Assembly (NCBI RefSeq): GCF_022026395.1
Contig: NZ_CP041767.1
Coordinates: forward strand, 2,946,501 to 3,010,500
Origin: Brevibacillus brevis
Lineage (GTDB): Bacteria > Bacillota > Bacilli > Brevibacillales > Brevibacillaceae
DNA length: 64,000 nucleotides
Reading direction: 5' to 3'
Below the pieces are notes generated by a model that saw nothing but the letters and a program-made list of their open reading frames with translations, was not told the DNA's origin and made no database searches. Positions 9,263 through 17,453 of this stretch are shown in pieces. Within the stretch, counting starts at the first letter, position 1, and every line of letters begins with the position of its first letter. Made by a program: the position numbers and the translations under genes.

Positions 9263-10846
9263 ATGAATCAGAAAGCACTATCTCGTTTGCTAGCGGCCGT
9301 TACATTATCAACGGCGCTGGTCTACCCGCAAGCAGCAAGCGCAGCCGCTCCAGCTCCGGTTTTGCATGACGACAATCCAAGTGGTCATTTTGGTGACTGG
9401 TACACAGGTGCGGTTCCTCCCAATGCATCCAAAGACAAGCCCGTGATCCTGTTTGTCCAGGGTCTGCACTCCACCTACAATACCTGGTATACAACAGACG
9501 GATATTATGATGCAGCCTATAACGCCGGGTATCGTACCGCATTTGTACAACTGAAGGACGCGGATGGTACTGGTGGCAACATGTGGACAAACGGAGCGAA
9601 GCTCGCCGAAGTCATTAAAAAGGTTGCAGATTATTACGGTGTTTCCAAAATCAATATCATTGCACATTCCAAAGGTGGCATCGATACACAGACAGCGCTC
9701 GTTCACTATGGCGCACATCCGTATGTCAACGTAGTTCACCAGCTTTCCACGCCAAACAAAGGTTCAGAATTGGCTGACATGGCGTACAGCAACTGGGCGG
9801 GATGGCTCGCTGACATTCTTGGCAAAAAAGATGATGCCGTGTATTCCCTGCAAACGTCCTATATGGCCAACTTCCGTGCGCAGACTGACAGCCGTAGCGA
9901 AAATAGTTCAACAAAGACATACATGGCCGCTGGAACAGGGGATGATGGCTGGTTTAGTGCTACCTGGTTTGGTCATGCGGTTCTTCCTGGTGAAGACGAT
10001 GGAGCCGTTTCTGTTGAGTCTGCCTTCGGTTTGCCGTATGGGATCAAGAGCTTTACAAAAGACGTTTCCCACGGTCAAATAGCGAAAGCCTCACAAACAT
10101 GGGATCTGGTTCAGCCAAAATTGCAAAACGCATCCATTAAAGAACGTGCAAATAAAATAAGCAAAGACAAATCGAAAGAAACCACTGTGGAAGAAAGCTC
10201 CGTTATTCTCCGCGGAGGCGAAGTGGAAGACAACACCTCCGAAACATTTTTCTTGGAGAGCGGAATCGATAAGCTGAATCTTGATACGATGACCTCGTCG
10301 GAAGACACCGTTGTGACCCTGATCAGTCCGTCTGGCAAAGAGTATGAGGCCGATCTTAGTAAAAAAAGCAACTCGGAAGATGAGCCCGGGATATTCCAAG
10401 ATGCTGTTCATCACTTCATTGAAGTAGAGGAACCTGAAGCAGGCGAATGGACACTTGAAGTGGAGGGCTCTGACGACGCCTTTTTCATGGTTGGTTCCGT
10501 GGATGGTGGAGAAGAAGCGAAAGTAAAGGCGAGCAAAAAGGTATTCAAGAAAGGCGACAAAGCGAAGATTTCCGTCGACCTGGGCAAAAACGAAATTGAT
10601 CAATCGTTACTGGAAAAAGCAAACCTGACTCGTTCCATGAACGGCGAAAAAGCAAGCGTCCTTGATGAAGTGAAGTTTGCCGTAAAAGAAGATGAGCTTA
10701 CTGGCAATTTTACTGTGCCGACGAAGCCAGGTGTTTATAATCTCTCCTTTGACGTAACTGGCATCAATGAGGATGGCGAACCATTTACACGCTCTATTAA
10801 TTACAACTTTGCGGTAACAAATAACGATGGAGAATTAGAAAAATAA
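9263..10846 (+). CDS. Secreted alpha/beta hydrolase (lipase/esterase-like) with C-terminal beta domains
   Basis: The 527-residue product starts with a signal peptide (MNQKALSRLL..., Ala-rich end ASAAAPAP). The hydrolase domain shows an oxyanion segment VQGLHSTYNTW, nucleophile elbow AHSKGG (Ser136), a likely Asp in GEDDGAVS and a likely His in VSHGQIA. The last 220 residues look like one or two beta-sandwich domains (about 310-410 and 420-527) with many acidic residues, as in secreted multidomain hydrolases. I chose the ATG at 9263 because upstream in-frame TTG and GTG codons would put extra residues before the signal peptide; the ribosome site (AAGG, about 14 bases away) is only fair. The substrate is unknown. 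It follows the thioesterase by 51 bases and could be co-transcribed. Confidence 0.85.
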   Translation: MNQKALSRLLAAVTLSTALVYPQAASAAAPAPVLHDDNPSGHFGDWYTGAVPPNASKDKPVILFVQGLHSTYNTWYTTDGYYDAAYNAGYRTAFVQLKDADGTGGNMWTNGAKLAEVIKKVADYYGVSKINIIAHSKGGIDTQTALVHYGAHPYVNVVHQLSTPNKGSELADMAYSNWAGWLADILGKKDDAVYSLQTSYMANFRAQTDSRSENSSTKTYMAAGTGDDGWFSATWFGHAVLPGEDDGAVSVESAFGLPYGIKSFTKDVSHGQIAKASQTWDLVQPKLQNASIKERANKISKDKSKETTVEESSVILRGGEVEDNTSETFFLESGIDKLNLDTMTSSEDTVVTLISPSGKEYEADLSKKSNSEDEPGIFQDAVHHFIEVEEPEAGEWTLEVEGSDDAFFMVGSVDGGEEAKVKASKKVFKKGDKAKISVDLGKNEIDQSLLEKANLTRSMNGEKASVLDEVKFAVKEDELTGNFTVPTKPGVYNLSFDVTGINEDGEPFTRSINYNFAVTNNDGELEK

Positions 10847-10860
10847 GAGCAAACTATTTT

Positions 10861-10887
10861 ACGGCCCTGAAAAAGGGTCGTTTTTTT
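10861..10887 (+). terminator. Rho-independent terminator after the hydrolase
   Basis: The stem ACGGCCCT / AGGGTCGT with an AAAA loop is followed by seven T. It closes the transcript that includes the hydrolase. Confidence 0.85.
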
Positions 10888-10912
10888 CTGTTTACAACGG
10901 CATCTCAAAGAC

Positions 10913-10961
10913 AAAGATCACCACACCTGGCCAGACTGGCGTAGGTTGTGCGGAGATCTTT
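10913..10961 (+). repeat. Long imperfect hairpin
   Basis: AAAGATC and GATCTTT bracket a further imperfect pairing (CCACACCT with AGGTTGTGCGG, then GCC with GGC). The hairpin is about 49 bases long and lies between a terminator and the next gene. It could be a second terminator or a structured leader for the acfC-like gene; the rest of 10962-11102 shows only the ribosome site TGGAGGAAG. Confidence 0.5.
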
Positions 10962-11102
10962 ATTTATTCTTCACCAGTCTAGTTTTTCATCGTTTCATGT
11001 AACTTTCTAACTATTTCACAATTACAATCAAACCGTTTACAGCCTCCCTTCGTTTCCTTTGATAGTACCATTAAAAAACAAGTGTGAAATGGAGGAAGAA
11101 TC

Positions 11103-11906
11103 ATGAGGAAGACCGTGTGCCTAGCAGTTCTACTGCTTTTTTTCACTACGGCTGCCGGAATGTCAGCCTATGCACAAATGGACGGTAAGCCAGCGTCCCA
11201 GGCGACACCAAATTCTAGCCAAAGTGACCAAGTCATCCGGGTGTACGGACCAGGTGGACCACTTGGACCGATCAAAGAAGCTGCTGAACATTTTTCAGCT
11301 GAGACGGGAATGAAGGTGGAAATAACAGCCGGACCAGAGAGCAAGTGGATCGGTCAAGCAAAGCAAGATGCAGATATTATTTTCGGTGGCTCCGAGTATA
11401 TGCTGCAGGACTTTATCTTTAACTACCCCGACATGATCGACACCAAAACACGTACGGAGCTTTACGCACGTGCTGCAGGAATATTGGTGAGGAAAGGAAA
11501 TCCTAAGAAGATTGAAAGTCTGGAGGATTTAACGAAAAAGGGAGTAAAAATAATGGATGTGAATGGGGCTGGCCAGCTTGGCCTGTGGGAAGACCTGGCA
11601 GGCAGAAAAGGGCTGATCGGAGGCATTACTCAAAATATTACCGTTTCTGTAAAGTCGAGTGCCGAAGCCATTGAACGATGGAAATCGAATTCCAGTCTGG
11701 ACGCCTGGATTACCTATGAATCGTGGCATTACCGGCTCCAGGATGTGACTGACCTGGTCGAACTGCCCGAAGAAGAAAAACTCTATCGTGGAACGCCGAT
11801 CGCCCTGACAAAAATCACTGATCAGAAAAAAGAGGCACAGCAATTTATTGATTATTTAAGAACGGAAAAATCTCACCAAATCTTTCAAAAATGGGGCTGG
11901 AAGTAA
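11103..11906 (+). CDS. AcfC-like periplasmic-binding-fold protein
   Basis: This 267-residue exported protein resembles accessory colonization factor AcfC, a member of the molybdate/sulfate-type solute-binding superfamily. It has a signal peptide (MRKTVCLAVLLLFF..., end near AYAQ) and the hallmark VYGPGGPLGPIKEAAEHF, followed by the GPESKWI and ADIIFGGSEYML segments. No ABC permease lies nearby, so it may bind an anion or act as a sensor. It starts behind TGGAGGAAG, and the lipoprotein gene follows after 12 bases. The ligand is unknown. Confidence 0.85.
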   Translation: MRKTVCLAVLLLFFTTAAGMSAYAQMDGKPASQATPNSSQSDQVIRVYGPGGPLGPIKEAAEHFSAETGMKVEITAGPESKWIGQAKQDADIIFGGSEYMLQDFIFNYPDMIDTKTRTELYARAAGILVRKGNPKKIESLEDLTKKGVKIMDVNGAGQLGLWEDLAGRKGLIGGITQNITVSVKSSAEAIERWKSNSSLDAWITYESWHYRLQDVTDLVELPEEEKLYRGTPIALTKITDQKKEAQQFIDYLRTEKSHQIFQKWGWK

Positions 11907-11918
11907 GGAGGAACATAC

Positions 11919-12395
11919 ATGAAAAAAGTAGTTTTTACACTTGCACTGCTTTTGATTATTTTTGCTTTGGCTGCTTGTGGAAAAAGCACGGAGGTAAAAA
12001 CAGAGGCGGTTCAACCCGATCAAGCCCAAACGGAACCAACTAAATCGGAACAAGCCCTCCAGCTTTTGAAGAATGAAAAAGCTGGAGAGTATTTGGCGGA
12101 TCCACAGGGAAGGGCCCTGTATTACTTTAAAAAGGACGAAGCAGGAAAAAGCAATTGCAGCGGGGAATGCCTGGCAAACTGGCCGGCATTTACCCAGGAG
12201 AATTTCGCAGTCCCAGAAGGTTTTGACAAAAAGGATTTCGGTACGATCACAAGAGAAGACAACGGGAAGAAGCAGGTTACATACAAAGGCTTTCCTCTCT
12301 ATTATTTTGCAAAAGACCAGCAAGAAGGGGATATAAACGGACAAGGAGTAAAAGAAGTATGGTTTGTCGTAAACAGCGAAACAACATTTGAATAA
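11919..12395 (+). CDS. COG4315-type lipoprotein (YxFxxD repeats)
   Basis: The 158-residue product has a type II signal peptide with lipobox LAAC (Cys20). It carries two copies of the short secreted repeat: ALYYFKKDEAG with SNCSGECLANWP, and LYYFAKDQQEGD. This family is found in actinobacteria and Firmicutes beside ECF sigma factors; its role is not known, though the conserved Cys pair suggests a redox or metal link. The ribosome site is AAGGAGGAA. It forms a pair with the upstream acfC-like gene and ends at a terminator. Confidence 0.85.
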   Translation: MKKVVFTLALLLIIFALAACGKSTEVKTEAVQPDQAQTEPTKSEQALQLLKNEKAGEYLADPQGRALYYFKKDEAGKSNCSGECLANWPAFTQENFAVPEGFDKKDFGTITREDNGKKQVTYKGFPLYYFAKDQQEGDINGQGVKEVWFVVNSETTFE

Positions 12396-12403
12396 GCCTC
12401 CCA

Positions 12404-12440
12404 GGGAACGATCAGTCGCGGTCGTTCCCATCTTTACTTT
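12404..12440 (+). terminator. Terminator after the COG4315 lipoprotein
   Basis: An 8-bp stem (GGGAACGA / TCGTTCCC, loop of 10) is followed by ATCTTTACTTTT. It separates the binding-protein pair from the sigma factor operon. Confidence 0.65.
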
Positions 12441-12491
12441 TAAAAAAGGGTTATGGCAGTATAATTTTTATCCAAAAGCAGGGAGTGCCAC

Positions 12492-13037
12492 ATGAAAGAA
12501 AATTACGATGCGGAATTAATGCGATTGGTTAACGAAAAAAATGGTCACGCATTAGAGGAGCTCTATGATCGATATATAAAGCTTGTTTACGGCTTCGTTA
12601 TGAAGTTTTGCAATGGGAATGAGGATAAGACGAAAGAAATTATTCAGCTGGTCTTTTTGAGGCTATGGACAACAAACAGCCATTACGATCCTGCTCAAGG
12701 CAGCTTTGTAAATTGGCTGCTCACGATTACCCGCAATATATGCATTGACTACCTTCGCAAAGAGAAGAAGCATACGCAACACCATCAAGAGGAACATGAA
12801 GAGATCGCCGATCCTGCAAATGCAGTCGAGCAACGAGTAAATACGAATGATATTGCGATGGCGAAAAACAAATTGCCGACGGCCCAAAGAAAATTAATCG
12901 ATCTGCTATATTGGAAAGGGTATTCTCTTTCAGAGATCGCCAAGCTGGAACAAGAGCCGCTTGGCACGATTAAAAGCAGGCTTCACCAGGCTCTTAAAGG
13001 ATTGAGGAAGCATCTGGAACTGGAGGATATAAAATGA
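12492..13037 (+). CDS. ECF-family RNA polymerase sigma factor
   Basis: The 181-residue protein has only sigma regions 2 and 4, as in extracytoplasmic-function sigma factors. Region 2 covers about residues 18-90 (YDRYIKLVYGFV, then the NWLLTITRNICIDYLRK segment) and region 4 about 115-175 (LSEIAKLEQEPLGTIKSRLHQAL). The ATG follows GGGAGTG. The anti-sigma gene overlaps its stop by ATGA, so the two are made together and should form a switch. The two exported proteins upstream are plausible targets, but I did not find a convincing shared promoter. Confidence 0.93.
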   Translation: MKENYDAELMRLVNEKNGHALEELYDRYIKLVYGFVMKFCNGNEDKTKEIIQLVFLRLWTTNSHYDPAQGSFVNWLLTITRNICIDYLRKEKKHTQHHQEEHEEIADPANAVEQRVNTNDIAMAKNKLPTAQRKLIDLLYWKGYSLSEIAKLEQEPLGTIKSRLHQALKGLRKHLELEDIK

Positions 13038-13753
13038 GAAGGGTTTGTGATCATTTAATTTCATATATAGCAAATGAGCTCAAGGAGAGCGAACACATGG
13101 CCTTTGCTGAACATTTAAAGAATTGTGTGGAGTGTAAAAAAGAATATCAGGAATTATCCCAGGCCTGGCATGCTTTGCCGTTCGATTATACCGAAATCGA
13201 GGTGCCTGAATCGCTAAAAGGCGAGGTACTGGGGTTTGTTTTTGAGCCCAAAAGAAGCGGTACGGAAACATTCATGGCTAAGATGAGCAAGCTCGCCATG
13301 ATGCTTAAAAGCCAGTTCACTCCCGTTTCAACGAGTATGGTGACCGTCTTGTTTCTCGCGTTTATTGGCCTTGGAATAGCGAATATACAAGTAGAAAATC
13401 GCCATGCGGAAAATGTCCCCATTGAAATTGTAACGGCGATTCCCTTAAAAGCAGCCAATCAAAGCCACCCGGAAACAAACGGTATCGCCTATATTGTCCA
13501 GCAGGGATCAGAGAAAAATTTGGTGGTGCAGGTTCACGAATTGCCCGGCGTCGAAGGTTCACAGGTTTACCAGGTTTGGCTGCTGAAAAACAGCAAGAGA
13601 GAAAATGGTGGCATATTCAAGCCGGACGAAAACGGATTCGGATTACTGACCTACCAGCTCGCCGAAGGGCAGACTTTTGATCAAATCGGCATTACTGTCG
13701 AACCAGACGCAAACAGCAGACAACCAAGAGGAAAAAAAATAGCCGGCTCATAG
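13034..13753 (+). CDS. Membrane anti-sigma factor (RskA-like)
   Basis: The 239-residue protein has an N-terminal zinc-binding anti-sigma domain (CDHL near residue 4, then HLKNCVEC near 27-34), one membrane segment (about 103-118, VTVLFLAFIGLGIAN) and an extracytoplasmic C-terminal domain of RskA type (YQVWLLKNSKRENGG...). It is translationally coupled to the sigma gene. The outside domain would sense the signal and release the sigma factor. The signal is unknown. Confidence 0.9.
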   Translation: MRRVCDHLISYIANELKESEHMAFAEHLKNCVECKKEYQELSQAWHALPFDYTEIEVPESLKGEVLGFVFEPKRSGTETFMAKMSKLAMMLKSQFTPVSTSMVTVLFLAFIGLGIANIQVENRHAENVPIEIVTAIPLKAANQSHPETNGIAYIVQQGSEKNLVVQVHELPGVEGSQVYQVWLLKNSKRENGGIFKPDENGFGLLTYQLAEGQTFDQIGITVEPDANSRQPRGKKIAGS

Positions 13754-13917
13754 ATGGTAACAGAAAAGGACAGATTCATATTTTAAATATCTGGTTAACC
13801 GTATCGTGCGAACGTGTGCTCATCTTCAAGAAACTTCCCCTATGGATTCCGCATATGTCCACACGGCTCGGCCAGTTGAGCCTTATGGGTTCGATAGTAA
13901 GGCAAACACAAACAGAG

Positions 13918-13957
13918 GCTGCTGGTGTTAAAACCGGCAGCTATTACTCTATTTTTT
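13918..13957 (+). terminator. Terminator in the 13754-14222 gap
   Basis: The stem GCTGCTGGT / ACCGGCAGC is followed by a T-rich stretch ending in six T. It probably ends the sigma/anti-sigma transcript. The rest of this 470-base gap holds no convincing gene; a short frame at 13842-13928 is discussed among the findings. Confidence 0.55.
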
Positions 13958-14083
13958 ATTCTAATAAGAGATTGTTTCTTTTACATTTTAAAGTTTCTGA
14001 TTGACGTGCGTCATACAAGACGAAGGGCCATTTTTATTTAATTGTGTTTCGTTGTGAAAATTAATTATTTTCAGAATTATATA

Positions 14084-14112
14084 TTGTTGTTTTTTCATCT
14101 GCCGCTTATAAT
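14084..14112 (+). promoter_or_regulatory. Sigma-A-type promoter of the S12 hydrolase/dppA operon
   Basis: TTGTTG and TATAAT are spaced by 17 bases about 110 bases upstream of the hydrolase start. The -10 is a perfect consensus. Confidence 0.55.
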
Positions 14113-14148
14113 TCTACTAGTGCATGAACTTCATATCCTTGTTTTTTT

Positions 14149-14162
14149 GAAGTGTACACTTC
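14149..14162. promoter_or_regulatory. Perfect 14-bp palindrome, possible operator
   Basis: GAAGTGTACACTTC is a perfect palindrome about 36 bases downstream of the proposed -10 and 60 bases upstream of the start codon. Its position suits a repressor. No candidate regulator is adjacent. Confidence 0.4.
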
Positions 14163-14222
14163 GGAATTAAAAAACTGAAATTGCTTTCCGGTTTGTATGT
14201 AATAAATCTAAGGAGGTATGAC

Positions 14223-15644
14223 ATGAAGATGAATGAGTGGGAAGCGTCATTTGAAGCATACGTCGAAAAGCTGATGGATGATTTTCAGGTTCCCGGTGCG
14301 ATCATTGCGGTAGCCAAAGACGGGGAACTCGCTTACGAAAAAGGGTTTGGTTATCGAGACCGCGAAAAGCAAGCTCCTATCGATCTGGATACGGTATTTG
14401 GCATCGGGTCAATTACGAAGTCGTTTACATGCATGGCGATCATGCAGCTTCAGGAAGAAGGAAAGCTTTCCGTACATGATCCGGTCATCACGTATTTGCC
14501 TGAGTTTCGCACACCGGATGAAGCCCAAACGAAGAGCATCACCATTCATCATTTCATGACCCATACCCTCGGATTTCCACCACTTCCATCTCTCATTCCC
14601 GCAATGCTACGCAGTTTACAAGCCGATCCGACAGCACAAGAATTACTCCAACATTTTGAAGCGCAATGTAAACACCCAATCGATACCTTCGAAGACCTCA
14701 TGGCATATATAGAGAAGCTGCCCTTCGAATTGTTGGGACCTGCCGGGACAGAATTCAGCTATTCGAACGAAGCTTTTGGCTTGCTGGGGGCAATTATTGA
14801 GGGTGTCAGCGGCAAAACATATGAAGACTATGTTAAAGAGCATATTTTACAGCCGGTTGGCATGGAACGAACGGTTTTTCATGTAGAGGAATTAGGAGAG
14901 GACGACAATACTACCATGCTGTACACATGTCGCATGAATGATGGTGTTCGTGAGGTTGTACGTGCCCCTGGTTGGTGGGATGCTCCCTCCATGCGTGCAG
15001 CAGGCTTTCTCAAATCGTCCGCACGTGACATGCTTCGGTATGCGGATGTCTATCGGACAGGCGGGCTTTCAAATGGAGCGAGAATCATCTCGGGAGATAG
15101 CGTGTCACAAATGGCTGCTCCTCATGTACGCATTGACTTGAGTCGCAGCTATGGTTACGGACTCGGCGTACTTCCATTTACTGAAGATTACACGTTACTC
15201 ACCCATACCGGCGGCTTAAAAGGGATCACAGCACAAATGTTCATCATCCCAGAGGCGGGAGTAACCGGCGTTCTTTTGACCAACATGGATGATGCCCCCA
15301 TTACCAATCTGACATTAGGTTTATTGAACAGCATGTTCGGTCGCCCGCTCGAGACGCAGTTCGCCACGTTTCCCGATAGGGAAGTGTCGCTTGATTCCTT
15401 GCAGCAATGCCCTGGTACATATAAATCAGGAGAAGGAGACGCAGTAGAGATTAGATTCGATGAAGCACAGAGACAGCTCTTACTCGTTTTAGGCAATGAT
15501 GTGTTTCCACTGCGTTCCGTGGGCGAAGACACGTTTCTGTTCACGCGCCACAACATCGATTCACTCATCCGCTTTGTTCGCCATCCAGACGGTAAGATCA
15601 AGCGCATGGCCTTTGGATCACGCCAAATACCGAAAGCAACCTAA
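14223..15644 (+). CDS. Cytoplasmic S12-family serine hydrolase (beta-lactamase fold)
   Basis: The 473-residue protein has the class C beta-lactamase/D-peptidase fold: SITK (Ser63, Lys66), the tyrosine motif YSN and HTGG in place of KTG. A C-terminal extension of about 100 residues resembles the beta-barrel part of D-aminopeptidases and esterases. There is no signal peptide, so it is probably not a resistance beta-lactamase. The start at 14223 has an ideal site (TAAGGAGGT). It is 24 bases from dppA, which suggests a joint role in breaking down peptides that contain D-amino acids. It closely resembles the hydrolase at 53947, down to the numbering of the SxxK motif. Confidence 0.9.
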   Translation: MKMNEWEASFEAYVEKLMDDFQVPGAIIAVAKDGELAYEKGFGYRDREKQAPIDLDTVFGIGSITKSFTCMAIMQLQEEGKLSVHDPVITYLPEFRTPDEAQTKSITIHHFMTHTLGFPPLPSLIPAMLRSLQADPTAQELLQHFEAQCKHPIDTFEDLMAYIEKLPFELLGPAGTEFSYSNEAFGLLGAIIEGVSGKTYEDYVKEHILQPVGMERTVFHVEELGEDDNTTMLYTCRMNDGVREVVRAPGWWDAPSMRAAGFLKSSARDMLRYADVYRTGGLSNGARIISGDSVSQMAAPHVRIDLSRSYGYGLGVLPFTEDYTLLTHTGGLKGITAQMFIIPEAGVTGVLLTNMDDAPITNLTLGLLNSMFGRPLETQFATFPDREVSLDSLQQCPGTYKSGEGDAVEIRFDEAQRQLLLVLGNDVFPLRSVGEDTFLFTRHNIDSLIRFVRHPDGKIKRMAFGSRQIPKAT

Positions 15645-15668
15645 TCGAAGATAGGGAGGAAGTTTCTC

Positions 15669-16505
15669 ATGAAGGTGTTTATTTCGTTGGACATGGAAGG
15701 GATATCCGGACTTAGTGAATGGGAGGATGTGATCCCCGGTCGTAGACATTACGAAGCGGGGAGAAGACTGCTGACCCAAGATGTTAATGCGGCGATTGAG
15801 GGTGCACTGGAAGCAGGAGCTACCGAAATTATCGTCAATGAGTCTCATGGACCGATGAACAATATCATCCTGGAAGAATTGCACCCACAGGCAGATGTCA
15901 TCCGCGGTTTTTTCAAGCCTCTCTGTATGATGCAGGGAATCGACAGTAGCTGCGATGCCGCATTTTTCATCGGTTATCATGGAAAAGCGGGAACAGGAGA
16001 TGCAGTACTCAATCATACACTGTCTGGCCTCGCTATCCATAGGCTTATCTTAAATGGCAAAGAGGTGGGCGAAGCGGGTTTAAATGCAGCAATCGCAGGA
16101 GCCTTCGGTGTCCCAGTCGTACTCGTTACCGGAGATTCCCAAACGGCTAAGGAGGTGGAAGAACATATCCCTGGAGTCTTTACAGTCGCTGTAAAAACAG
16201 GGATAACTGGACTCTCGTCGCAAGCGATGCATCCCGTCCGTGCGAGAGAGCTGATCCGTCAGCGGGCAAAAGAGGCATTGCTCCATCGCAATACAGTGAA
16301 ACCGCTTGAGCAAAGAGTAGAGAATACGATAGAAGTCGAGTTTACAAAATCACAATTTGCCACAGCAGTCAGCTGGATGCCAGGAATTGAACTCATCGAA
16401 GGACGCACGGTACGCTTCCATTCGTCTGATCTTGTCAGTATGATGCCTGTCTTGCAAGCGATGCTGTTGATAACCGGGCAAGTAAATCAGATGATTACTG
16501 GTTAA
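15669..16505 (+). CDS. dppA: M55-family D-aminopeptidase
   Basis: The 278-residue protein matches DppA, a zinc-dependent peptidase that removes N-terminal D-amino acids such as D-Ala. It begins MKVFISLDMEGISG (Asp8 and Glu10 are metal ligands) and keeps NESHGPMNN and GYHGKAG with the other ligand histidines. The length is close to Bacillus subtilis DppA (274). Unlike there, no dipeptide ABC transporter follows; the partner is an S12 hydrolase instead. The ribosome site is GGGAGGAAG. Confidence 0.93.
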   Translation: MKVFISLDMEGISGLSEWEDVIPGRRHYEAGRRLLTQDVNAAIEGALEAGATEIIVNESHGPMNNIILEELHPQADVIRGFFKPLCMMQGIDSSCDAAFFIGYHGKAGTGDAVLNHTLSGLAIHRLILNGKEVGEAGLNAAIAGAFGVPVVLVTGDSQTAKEVEEHIPGVFTVAVKTGITGLSSQAMHPVRARELIRQRAKEALLHRNTVKPLEQRVENTIEVEFTKSQFATAVSWMPGIELIEGRTVRFHSSDLVSMMPVLQAMLLITGQVNQMITG

Positions 16506-16511
16506 GTAAGT

Positions 16512-16553
16512 AAAAAATGCAGCCCCTCTTCACGAGGATCGCTGCATTTTTTT
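16512..16553. terminator. Bidirectional terminator between dppA and the SLH gene
   Basis: AAAATGCAGC and GCTGCATTTT enclose an inner CCTC/GAGG pairing, with A-runs and T-runs on both sides. It serves the two convergent genes. Confidence 0.85.
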
Positions 16554-16556
16554 GTT

Positions 16557-17219
16557 TTAGTTCAAAGGCTTATGGTTTTTCAAATAAGCAAGGGCATTAT
16601 AAATAATTTCGGCTGCCTCTTCACGCGTGATGGGCTTTTGCGGATGGAGCTTGTTTTCCTTATCCAATTCGATCACATCTCTTGCCAAAGCTCGTTGAAT
16701 GGAGCCTTGATAATCCACGGTGAGGTCATGATCATCTTTGATTTCTACCGGCACTAGTTTGATCATGGGAAGATTACCTTTGGTCTCCATCACTCTCATC
16801 AGCTGGTGAATGAATTGCTCTTTAGTCCATTCAGCGTTCGGATCGAGATCAGCTGGTAACTCCAAACCGTTCACAGCCGCTATGATGAGACTCTCTGCAT
16901 ACCAAGCCTCGTTATCTGCTTTGGAAAAAAAGTCAGTGGCTTGTGGAGCTTTTACAAAACGGATCGCTGCCAGATTCAAATCAAAGGCATTTACAATCAG
17001 TTGAATACCTTGAGCAGCTGTTATCGTTTCATTAGGTGCGAACTTGTTATCATCTACGCCTTTTATCACACCTTCTTGCTGTAAGGAAAGAATTTTATCC
17101 TTTGCTCCAGATTGGACGAGATCCGTAAAAGGAGTCGTTGCAGCAAAGCTTGGTTGGGCGAATGACACGGTTAACAATGCAAGGAAAGAAAGAGAAATCG
17201 TACGTTGTCTGACATTCAT
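16557..17219 (-). CDS. Secreted S-layer-homology (SLH) domain protein
   Basis: The 220-residue product starts with a signal peptide (MNVRQRTISLSFLALL..., end near SFAA). SLH-type segments follow: FTDL...KDKILSLQQEGVIKG...FAPNETITAAQ, and near the C-terminus IQRALARDVI...PITREEAAEIIYNA. SLH domains bind pyruvylated cell-wall polymers. No catalytic domain is visible, so it may be a wall-bound accessory or structural protein. I placed the start at 17219 behind GAGGTGG; a longer frame has no signal peptide. Confidence 0.87.
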   Translation of the reverse strand: MNVRQRTISLSFLALLTVSFAQPSFAATTPFTDLVQSGAKDKILSLQQEGVIKGVDDNKFAPNETITAAQGIQLIVNAFDLNLAAIRFVKAPQATDFFSKADNEAWYAESLIIAAVNGLELPADLDPNAEWTKEQFIHQLMRVMETKGNLPMIKLVPVEIKDDHDLTVDYQGSIQRALARDVIELDKENKLHPQKPITREEAAEIIYNALAYLKNHKPLN

Positions 17220-17453
17220 GGTAGCCACCTCGTCTATTTTTGAAGTTTCACTCCATTTGACGAGCAATAATTGACAACGTTTCAGCTTTCCTTTGCTCCT
17301 ATCGAATATCAAGGGACCTTGAAAATTTTCAGTTTGTTTACAGTAAAAATATTTAAGGAAAACTTTATCTTTTGACCACGATTTCATTTAACATTGCCTA
17401 GTACCATCATATTGAAAAAAACAACATGCGCTCGAACCATGGAGGAAATGGAA

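Noticed and set aside
10091-10603. 170-codon minus-strand frame inside the secreted hydrolase
   Set aside because: It is Phe-rich and antisense to the acidic C-terminal domain, a common result of Glu and Lys codons read backwards; no ribosome site.
13816-14004. 62-codon frame in the gap after the anti-sigma gene
   Set aside because: It crosses the terminator hairpin, lacks a ribosome site and has the composition of random sequence.
14223-15644. Beta-lactamase resistance gene
   Set aside because: There is no signal peptide or lipobox, HTGG replaces KTG, and the partner gene is a D-aminopeptidase.
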